Positions 35,697 through 42,479 of a stretch of DNA of 64,000 nucleotides are shown in pieces; the first letter of the stretch is position 1; the number at the start of each line of letters is the position of its first letter. Origin of the DNA: an uncultured Lachnospira sp. (lineage in GTDB: Bacteria; Bacillota; Clostridia; Lachnospirales; Lachnospiraceae); the NCBI GenBank assembly GCA_910589305.1, contig CAJUTV010000001.1, forward strand, positions 309,149 through 373,148, written 5' to 3'. The translations under genes were made by a program, and so were the position numbers. Below the pieces are notes generated by a model. That model had not been told where the DNA came from. It saw nothing but the letters and a program-made list of their open reading frames with translations, and ran no database searches.

Positions 35697-35845
35697 ATCC
35701 TCATTTCTGCGATGCTTTATTGCGCAAAAAACAAAATTTTTCAAGCTCTATTAAAAAACAAAATTTTTCAAACTTTATTAAAAAACAAAATTTTTCAAAT
35801 TTTGTTTTTACAACTTTGTGTCAAGCAACGCAAAGACACAAAGTT
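35697..35845 (-). promoter_or_regulatory. Structured 5' leader, PAP2 copy
   Basis: Minus strand: perfect 10-bp hairpin ACTTTGTGTC-loop-GACACAAAGT with loop TTTGCGTTGCTT, then tandem repeats, then GCGCAATAAAGCATCGCAGA and ATGAGGATT. The hairpin overlaps the stop codon of the upstream RNase H gene. Confidence 0.55.
35731..35809 (+). repeat. 27-bp tandem repeat, about 2.9 copies
   Basis: Units at 35731-35757, 35758-35784 and 35785-35809 (last unit diverged). Each contains ACAAAATTTTTCAA. They are directly contiguous, and lie inside the leader of the PAP2 gene, where each can form AAAATTTTT-type short stems. Confidence 0.85.
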
Positions 35846-36446
35846 ATTCATTAATTCCTACAGCTAACTTTGCAAGTTTATCTGCCTCCTCATTTCCTTC
35901 AACGCCTGAATGACCTTTTACCTTGATAAAATTTATTACAAGTTTATCTTTTACAGACTGAATATAATTATAGTAGGCTATTGTTCCTTTTTTATTGCGT
36001 TTCCACTCTCCTATTGCCCACTTTTCAATTCCCATATAATCATAATAAATATCAATTGAGGGCAGTTTTAATTCAACTGCCCTTTCTATGGCTGCCATAC
36101 TCCCTAAAATTTCTCCTGCAACATTTCTCATTAAAGCCATTTCTTTATCATTGCCGCTGCCGCTAAATTTCTCTATTTTAGAATTGTATTTTATAAATCC
36201 GCCATATCCATACGTATTTGTTGATTGATTATAGGAACCATCTACATACGCATATGCATCCTTCTTATTCTCTTTTATTAATTCTTTATCTTTATCAAAA
36301 TCAATATATTTTTGTGCTTCCTGCATACTGCTGAAACTTTTATATTCTGCCGCTGGATAACCATGTACTACTGCTTTGCAATCATTCCAAGACGTATAGA
36401 TTCCTGGAATTTTTCCAACGCGAACAGCATAAAACTTTGTTGCCAT
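35844..36446 (-). CDS. rnhA: Ribonuclease H with N-terminal caulimovirus/RNase HI-like domain
   Basis: 200 residues from ATG 36446, behind GAGGA. Residues 1-45 (KFYAVRVGKIPGIYTSW, CKAVVHGYPAAEYKSF) form the hybrid-binding domain of eukaryote-type RNase H1. The catalytic domain has YVDGSYN, GEILGSMAAIE, IYYDYMGI and HSGVEGNEEADKLA, giving the D-E-D-D set. It removes RNA from RNA:DNA hybrids. Firmly identified. Confidence 0.93.
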   Translation of the reverse strand: MATKFYAVRVGKIPGIYTSWNDCKAVVHGYPAAEYKSFSSMQEAQKYIDFDKDKELIKENKKDAYAYVDGSYNQSTNTYGYGGFIKYNSKIEKFSGSGNDKEMALMRNVAGEILGSMAAIERAVELKLPSIDIYYDYMGIEKWAIGEWKRNKKGTIAYYNYIQSVKDKLVINFIKVKGHSGVEGNEEADKLAKLAVGINE

Positions 36447-36506
36447 ATAATTCCTCATTTCTATGCTATTTTTATGCAAAGAACCTTCACTCTTTCAATG
36501 ACTTTT

Positions 36507-36806
36507 TTACTTGCATAAGTCCTCTAATTGCCCTTTTTCACGAAATCCAACTTCTGTTGAAACGACCTGTCCATTTTTAATAAATACAATGGTTGGAACA
36601 AACTCAATATTGTATTTTTGTGCAAGACTCATCTCATCATTGACATTTATTTTTCCAACCTTAATCTCTGGGTGTTCTTTTTCAAACTGCTCTAATACCG
36701 ATGCAAACATTTTGCATGGCATACACCCATCTGACCAAAAATCCAACAAGACAGGCTTATCACTTTTTGTTACTTCTTCATCATAATTATTACTTGTAAT
36801 ATTCAT
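36507..36806 (-). CDS. Thioredoxin-like protein with CMPC active site
   Basis: 99 residues from ATG 36806, after GTGAGG. The thioredoxin fold is complete (LLDFWSDGCMPCKMF, VGKINVNDE, FVPTIVFIKNGQ with the cis-proline). The active site is D-G-C-M-P-C instead of W-C-G-P-C, which should alter redox potential and partner choice. It is followed by RNase H on the same strand; no reductase is near. Confidence 0.88.
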   Translation of the reverse strand: MNITSNNYDEEVTKSDKPVLLDFWSDGCMPCKMFASVLEQFEKEHPEIKVGKINVNDEMSLAQKYNIEFVPTIVFIKNGQVVSTEVGFREKGQLEDLCK

Positions 36807-37193
36807 TATCAATACCTCACAATCTTTCTTTTTATCAACAAACAAAATACATAAATGAAACTTCTTTTGCTGTTCTAGTTAAGCGGATATTCGCAATCCG
36901 CTATGCTACTTGCTCATAACCTCATAGCTACTATCGTAGCTTTTCAGTGGGAGCTTATACTCCCACTGAAACAAGCAAGTCCCCGCCCCCACTTATGCTT
37001 TTGCAGCATTGAAGTGGGGGACTTCCTTGATGAGGTTAAAAAACTCTTTTGTTGCCATAGACAATTATATAAATATATAGCATACTTACCATTTTTATGC
37101 AACAAATAGTATTCCCAAAAATTATATTTTTACACAAAGTGCTTTTTATTCTACTGATATCAATCTATAACTACAAATATATTTTTATAGTAT
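36807..37193. other. Intergenic stretch holding palindromic element B
   Basis: About 390 bp without genes. Element B occupies 36878-37034. The remaining 160 bp on the left of the TOPRIM-like gene are AT-rich without visible structure. Confidence 0.5.
36878..37034 (-). mobile_element. Palindromic non-autonomous element, copy B
   Basis: 157 bp on the minus strand, flanked on its left end by TTTTTAAC as copy A is by TTTTAAC. It shares both ends with copy A and carries an additional hairpin, TTTCAGTGGGAG...CTCCCACTGAAA, that copy A has lost or never had. It ends with the GCGGAT...ATCCGC hairpin and TTAAC. Confidence 0.6.
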
Positions 37194-37718
37194 TTATTTT
37201 AGCAAATCCCATATAGACATTTCATCTTTAAAACTTTTTGATTTACTATGATATGTTGTCAACACATTTATTAATTTCTGTATATCTGAAAAATACTTTT
37301 TTGCAAATTCATAGCTCTTGACATCTTTATATTTTAGTTTTGTTTTGCAATAAATGCTAGGCTTTAAATTATGATTTTTTCGTTCTTCATTTTTATATTC
37401 TTTATACTTATTTTCACTATGAATAATAAGCATCTCAATTTCTGGAGCTGTGATTACATTCTTAACATCTACTTTATTAGCATATGGTTTGCTCAAATTA
37501 AATTTTTCACTGCGTGAATCTAAAACTCTATAAATCGTAATTTTTTCTTCATAACTTTTTCTTAAATATTTATTTTCAAATTCTTTTGCACTTCTGCATC
37601 TTAATATTTCTTCCTCAATCAAATCTTCACGTTCAAATTTTAATTTATGATTATCAAGCAATAAATCCAATATAGCCCTTTCAGCACCGCCCTCACAAAT
37701 ACATGCGATATATTTCAT
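37194..37718 (-). CDS. Small TOPRIM-like protein of a two-gene ATPase module
   Basis: 174 residues. The start KYIACICEGGAERAILDLLL resembles the first TOPRIM motif (conserved glutamate after a strand), RVLDSRSEKF could be the DxD part, and ITAPEIEMLIIHSE a third acidic block. It lies 12 bases after the ATPase gene with its own site AAGGGAG. ATPase plus TOPRIM pairs are the layout of OLD class 2, PARIS and AbiL-type phage defence. It is shorter than most known partners. I cannot name a specific family; function inferred from context. Confidence 0.6.
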   Translation of the reverse strand: MKYIACICEGGAERAILDLLLDNHKLKFEREDLIEEEILRCRSAKEFENKYLRKSYEEKITIYRVLDSRSEKFNLSKPYANKVDVKNVITAPEIEMLIIHSENKYKEYKNEERKNHNLKPSIYCKTKLKYKDVKSYEFAKKYFSDIQKLINVLTTYHSKSKSFKDEMSIWDLLK

Positions 37719-37730
37719 ATAAAATCTCCC

Positions 37731-38882
37731 TTATCTCATTAGAACCTTTTTTAATGCCATATATGCCTCATATACTGGAACAGTGCCTCCTAGATAATTA
37801 CTATCATAAGCTTCACTCTTTTTAATATCATTTCTACTTAAAATAGTGGACAAATTTTTTGCAATAATTCCATTTCTATTTTTAACAATATAAATACTAT
37901 CATTTCTATCAAACTCATCTAACAATTCTGAATAATGTGTTGAAAATATAAGTGTTGCTCCATTTTTATTTACTTTTGAATCCATAAAAAACCGAATCAA
38001 TGTAGCAACAATTTCTCTATTAAAATGGTTTTCTATCTCATCAATAATTAAATATCCACTAGCAACAAATACAAACCAAGCATTCATAAATATCCCTAAT
38101 CCCTTTATTGTTCCTGATGAAAGATAATTTTCAAGCATATCTGGATTATTTATAATCACTTCCTTTTTTCCATAAAATTTCAATCGAATATCAAACTTTT
38201 TCTTTTCCATATGACATTGGAGATATTCTATACTAGGGTCTAAAAACATTAAAAGTTCTTTTGGAAATTGTCCTAAAATATTTATCATATTGTGGTCTGT
38301 CCATTCCAACATATCACTGACAAAAAAAGACTTATTATTTTTTTTATTGATAGCGATTATAATACTAATATCATTCATTAAATATTGCTCATCTTGATTT
38401 CTTTTTTGTTTTAAATCAGCACTTTTAAACTCAAATATACTCTTTTTTGTTTTTATTCTACTACTTTCTTTTGACCATAAACTTTCATCTACAATAATAA
38501 ATTTCTCACTGTTATCTACAATATTTATTTCCTTTGCAATAACCGTCTGTAATTTATTTACAAAACCATTATTATAAAAATACGATGTAATGGTTACTTT
38601 CTGATTATTTTCTAAATCATTTAAAACTTCTTTTGATTGACTATTATTTATCGATTCATTTTTTAACATATTCATAACAAATGAAAGTACTTTTAATATG
38701 GTGGTCTTTCCTGAAGCATTAATACCAACAAATGCTATGACTTGATTAATATAAATCTTTGAAAAAACATTATAGAGTTGTTTTTTATCATTTTCACTAA
38801 CCCTTTGCCTTGCTATAAAATCGATATCAAATATACCATTAAAATGTGGTAACCCTTCCACAGTTAATTTTAAAAGTTTCAT
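37731..38882 (-). CDS. AAA_15/ABC-type ATPase of putative defence module
   Basis: 383 residues of the OLD/RloA-like ATPase group. Walker A GINASGKTT near residue 57, a long divergent middle region, a signature-like LSSGTIKGLG, Walker B YLIIDEIENHF near 279 and a switch histidine in LIFSTHYSELLD. The C-terminus NYLGGTVPVYEAY matches the end of RloA/AbiLi proteins. Such ATPases sense phage-induced changes and control a toxic partner, here the TOPRIM-like gene. It lies alone between a subtilase gene and the palindromic element B, consistent with acquisition by transfer. Confidence 0.8.
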   Translation of the reverse strand: MKLLKLTVEGLPHFNGIFDIDFIARQRVSENDKKQLYNVFSKIYINQVIAFVGINASGKTTILKVLSFVMNMLKNESINNSQSKEVLNDLENNQKVTITSYFYNNGFVNKLQTVIAKEINIVDNSEKFIIVDESLWSKESSRIKTKKSIFEFKSADLKQKRNQDEQYLMNDISIIIAINKKNNKSFFVSDMLEWTDHNMINILGQFPKELLMFLDPSIEYLQCHMEKKKFDIRLKFYGKKEVIINNPDMLENYLSSGTIKGLGIFMNAWFVFVASGYLIIDEIENHFNREIVATLIRFFMDSKVNKNGATLIFSTHYSELLDEFDRNDSIYIVKNRNGIIAKNLSTILSRNDIKKSEAYDSNYLGGTVPVYEAYMALKKVLMR

Positions 38883-38997
38883 ATCAGCCTCCCTATTGTA
38901 ACTTATTTTATAATTAATGTTTTTATAATTAAATTATACCCAATTAAAAGGATAAATCAACATTTATTTACATGAAATACGTTTTTAATCTCAAAAA

Positions 38998-40686
38998 TCA
39001 TATTTTTACACACAATGTCCCCCACCCTGTAAGCGGATTATGACCATTGCTAAAACCTGGAAGCTGTTTTGCATTATTGATAAGATATGCTTTTACCTTT
39101 TGTCCCCAAAGATAATCATCATTTCCTTTTACGATTCCCCATTCCATTAACAGTGCTGCTGCTCCTGTGGCAAATGGAGTCGCAAAAGATGTTCCTGTTG
39201 CATAGGAACCTGCGCCTAGACTAACCTCCACGCCAGGCGCTACAATATCTGGTTTAAATAACGATGTACTTCCTTGCAGCCCTTCCCATCCTCTTCCTGA
39301 AAATGGTGCATACGAAAATCGATACGAATCATAGGCACCCACAGTAATTGCATTGGACACCGTAGACGGTATGGTAAAAGTTGCATAGCTGTCTGGTATA
39401 ATAAATCCTGTTCCTGAATTAACTACATTTTCATTCGTCAGCCAAATATTATAATACCCATTAATCAGCTTAAACGGAATCAGCCGCAATTTCCAAATAC
39501 CTGTTGTGATATAACCTGTCTCAGACAAGATATTAATATATATCTCCTGTTTCATACTATATGGTGAAGGTTCCCCATAATAGGACAAAACTAAATTATT
39601 GTTAATCTGCATTCGGTTTATACGGCTAAATCCACTGATTCTGCCCAAATTTTGTCCTGTTGGCGCAATGATTTCAACTTGAAAATCCTCCCAATAATCT
39701 TTCCATATTTGTATTCCAACAGAAGTCTCATAATTGCCAACAACAAGCTCCACTAATTCCTCTTTTCCATTTTGAAGAGCTCCTGCATGGTGTATAGTGC
39801 CTAATCCCTCATTTCCGCTCCCTATACAAATACAGCATTTCCACATATCACACACGGAATTAATATAGGTCTCAAGAATGGAATCTCCCCTATGGGAACC
39901 ATAATTGTTGCCAAAACTAATATTAATTGCAATAGGCATATTAAGCGCACCTGCTTGCCTGATACAGTAATCAATGGCTCTCATCAATTGTGTTGTACGT
40001 GGAAAAGAATTGACAGACTGATTATTGTCGAATTTTGCGTTATTTCCCATCTTTACCACAATAATAGAAGCGTCTGATGCAACGCCCGAATTGCCGCAGG
40101 CAATCGCTGCTACCTGTGTTCCATGCCCCACAAAATCCATATTGGCAGTTCCTTGTTCTATCATACGATTGATATCATCACTTGTGTAATACTCATCTTT
40201 ATCTTGGTCCCACGCCGATATAATCCTTGTTTTTCCTTGCGCGTCAAGAAATTCACTGTTTGCCGCATCAATTCCTGTATCAATAACAGCTACAATCGTA
40301 CCTGTGCCATATAACTTATTGGGATTGTCAAATCCTTGCTGTAAAGCAGAAATACAACTTGCACTTTTTTCTTGTTGAATCTCAAAATGAATTAATTTCG
40401 GCTTTTCAATAAATTCAATATATTTTTTACTAGCAATTTCATTAATGTAAACTTTTGGTGTAATCAAAACAGCATACTGCCCTAATAAATCATATACTTG
40501 TATATCTGGAAAGGAAGTGGTGATATCAGAATAAAAATCGTCCGATAAAGAGCTATATTTTACAATAATTTCCCATATCTCACCTGTTCTGCTTACGCCA
40601 ACCTCTAAATCTGGCGAACTTCTCCTTTCACTTTCTGTAACATTCATACTAACGGTTAAAAGCTGTTCAATTTTTTGACTAGTCAT
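38998..40686 (-). CDS. Subtilisin-like serine protease, Csp-like
   Basis: 562 residues of peptidase family S8. The triad is intact: D136 in VIDTGID, H188 in VGHGTQVA and S near 510 in TGTSFATP. A prodomain of about 100 residues precedes it, and a jelly-roll insertion (WEDFQVEIIAPTGQNLG) splits the catalytic domain. There is no signal peptide. This plan is that of clostridial Csp proteases that activate germination enzymes, and of related cytoplasmic subtilases in Lachnospiraceae. No germination gene is near, so the substrate is unknown. Confidence 0.85.
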   Translation of the reverse strand: MTSQKIEQLLTVSMNVTESERRSSPDLEVGVSRTGEIWEIIVKYSSLSDDFYSDITTSFPDIQVYDLLGQYAVLITPKVYINEIASKKYIEFIEKPKLIHFEIQQEKSASCISALQQGFDNPNKLYGTGTIVAVIDTGIDAANSEFLDAQGKTRIISAWDQDKDEYYTSDDINRMIEQGTANMDFVGHGTQVAAIACGNSGVASDASIIVVKMGNNAKFDNNQSVNSFPRTTQLMRAIDYCIRQAGALNMPIAINISFGNNYGSHRGDSILETYINSVCDMWKCCICIGSGNEGLGTIHHAGALQNGKEELVELVVGNYETSVGIQIWKDYWEDFQVEIIAPTGQNLGRISGFSRINRMQINNNLVLSYYGEPSPYSMKQEIYINILSETGYITTGIWKLRLIPFKLINGYYNIWLTNENVVNSGTGFIIPDSYATFTIPSTVSNAITVGAYDSYRFSYAPFSGRGWEGLQGSTSLFKPDIVAPGVEVSLGAGSYATGTSFATPFATGAAALLMEWGIVKGNDDYLWGQKVKAYLINNAKQLPGFSNGHNPLTGWGTLCVKI

Positions 40687-40706
40687 AAAAAATCCCCATT
40701 CCTGCT

Positions 40707-40779
40707 TAAACTTACAATTCCGAACACAACAAACTATTTGCTGGCAAATTATCTTGCTATAGTAAGTTATGTTCGGAAT
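40707..40779. repeat. 73-bp unit with 11-bp terminal inverted repeats
   Basis: AATTCCGAACA at the left end is the exact complement of TGTTCGGAATT at the right end. Inside lies ATTTGC-TG-GCAAAT. The whole can fold into a branched cruciform. It separates the cohesin-protein gene from the subtilase gene and may serve as a terminator or as a tiny mobile repeat. Confidence 0.7.
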
Positions 40780-40820
40780 TAATGTTTATGATGCAAAAAT
40801 AGGTTTATTTTTTAAAAAAT

Positions 40821-42353
40821 TTATTCTTCGTCTATATCGTATAAATCCACCTGTGAAGGTTCTTCATGTATTATGTTTGGTTCTACCTCATAAAATGGGT
40901 CTTGATTATCTAAATTTAATGTTTCAGCCATCGTTCTTTTCATCTTTTCAACTTTTTTCATATTATTTATCACAATATAAGCACAAGCCGCAATAGATAC
41001 TAATGCCAACACAACTGCCACAATAGCAATCACTTCCCGAACACGATTGCCTGAATTATTTTGCAATGTTGAACTTGCTGGCACATCTGGTTTTGTATAC
41101 GTCTGCACGGTATCTGGCAAAGCAAAAAAACGTTGTATTGTGCCAAATTTATTATCATAACAATACCAGCCCACATTGCCATCTTGGTCTGTTCCATAGA
41201 TTAAATAATATTCTTTGCTGTTTCCTATCAGTATCTGTGTCTCTTGTCCTGATATCTGAACCTTTGTAACTTTATATCCTGAAGGAATTTCCATATCGTC
41301 CGTAATTGGAAGAAAACAAATTCGATTTCTTGGCTGTGATACCTCTACATATGGTGTAAATGCGTTTCTTACACTGTCATAAATATAAAATCCTGATTTC
41401 CCATCGGATGATGCCGCTTCTAAATACATTAATGTTACTCTGTCTCCAAAACCTTTTGCCGCACTTATCTCTTTATCATTATATAAAATCGTTGTCTCTG
41501 TAAATCCATCTGGAAGAGTATGAACTGTAAAATCATTATCCAATTCATATTTTACGCCATTAATAACAACTGTATTGGGGTCATCTTCAACTGGATTATC
41601 TGCCTGTGTTGTATTGTTTTCTTCTGCTTTTGTTGTCCCATTATTGCTTGGCTGCGGACGATACGTTTTTATAATATAAGACTTTTTCGCACCATTTTCT
41701 GCTGTTACGGTAATCGTTGTTGTATTATCGCCGTAATCCATTCTTGTTCCTGTAACAGAAACAGAAGCCTTAGAATCATTTGGATGTGCACTCACTGTAA
41801 GTCTTTGTGTATCAGAATCAATGGTTGCTGTATACGATGTAATATCTGGTGAAAATGCAGGGCTCAATCGTCCTGGACTTATCTCAAGCGATGAAAGTTT
41901 GTTATCATCTGAGTAACTTGCTGGTGCATTTCCTGTTATTGTTCCTGAACCTCTTGCAATCTGCATATAGTCTTCACTCATATCAGCCAGCTGTGAACCT
42001 GGTGAAACGCTGATTGTAGAAGTACCCGCCTTTAATATCTTAAATGTAAGCGATACTGTTTTAGTTTGATATGTATCTGTGTCAATCCACATAACCGTTC
42101 CGCCGCCTCTGTTATCACCGCCGGCAACTGCTTCAAGCATGTTGGCATCATATGAGATATACATCTTTGTCGCTCCAATATCATTATCAGATGAGATATT
42201 GACATCAATTGTTACTTGTTCTCCAACATCTCCACTTGCTGAACCAACAGAAACATTTGCTGTTCCTGCCGCATATGCTTTTGTAGTTGTTAATATTAGA
42301 AATATAGTAAACAAATATATTATATACATCTTAAACGGATGTTGCTTTTTCAT
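40821..42353 (-). CDS. Membrane-anchored cohesin-domain protein
   Basis: 510 residues from ATG 42353 after GAGGATT. A signal peptide ends near KAYAAG. Residues about 32-140 are a cohesin-type domain (NVSVGSASGDVGEQVTIDV, IGATKMYISYDANMLEAV, SLTFKILKAGTSTISV). A cadherin-like beta-sandwich follows (LSSLEISPGRLSPAFSPD) and then an unassigned beta region. A single membrane span near 440-462 (REVIAIVAVVLALVSIAAC) is followed by a 45-residue acidic cytoplasmic tail ending in DIDEE. It should display a dockerin receptor on the cell surface. The next gene upstream encodes a dockerin protein. Confidence 0.85.
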   Translation of the reverse strand: MKKQHPFKMYIIYLFTIFLILTTTKAYAAGTANVSVGSASGDVGEQVTIDVNISSDNDIGATKMYISYDANMLEAVAGGDNRGGGTVMWIDTDTYQTKTVSLTFKILKAGTSTISVSPGSQLADMSEDYMQIARGSGTITGNAPASYSDDNKLSSLEISPGRLSPAFSPDITSYTATIDSDTQRLTVSAHPNDSKASVSVTGTRMDYGDNTTTITVTAENGAKKSYIIKTYRPQPSNNGTTKAEENNTTQADNPVEDDPNTVVINGVKYELDNDFTVHTLPDGFTETTILYNDKEISAAKGFGDRVTLMYLEAASSDGKSGFYIYDSVRNAFTPYVEVSQPRNRICFLPITDDMEIPSGYKVTKVQISGQETQILIGNSKEYYLIYGTDQDGNVGWYCYDNKFGTIQRFFALPDTVQTYTKPDVPASSTLQNNSGNRVREVIAIVAVVLALVSIAACAYIVINNMKKVEKMKRTMAETLNLDNQDPFYEVEPNIIHEEPSQVDLYDIDEE

Positions 42354-42358
42354 TTTAA

Positions 42359-42396
42359 TCCTCATTTCTGCGCTGTTTTTTTGCGTAAAAATCTTT
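42359..42396 (-). promoter_or_regulatory. Partial copy of the conserved leader end
   Basis: TACGCAAAAAAACAGCGCAGA followed by AATGAGGATT on the minus strand matches the 3' half of the leader before hisC. The 5' hairpin is absent; palindromic element C lies where it would be. Confidence 0.45.
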
Positions 42397-42422
42397 TAAA
42401 CACTTGACTTAAAAATCCATCA

Positions 42423-42466
42423 GTTAAGCGGATATTCGCAATCCGCTACGCTGCTTGCTCATAACC
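42423..42466 (-). mobile_element. Right-end fragment of the palindromic element, copy C
   Basis: 44 bp identical in plan to the right ends of copies A and B: GAGCAAGCAGCGTAGC, then GCGGAT-TGCGAAT-ATCCGC and TTAAC. The left part is missing. It lies between the dockerin and cohesin genes. Confidence 0.6.
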
Positions 42467-42479
42467 ATTCATTAAAAAA

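Noticed and set aside
35731..35809. CRISPR-like repeat array
   Set aside because: Units are directly contiguous with no spacers, and no cas gene is present.
2491..37034. Composite transposon bounded by inverted copies A and B
   Set aside because: The 34 kb between them contain ordinary chromosomal genes in one orientation and no transposase; the copies look like independent insertions.
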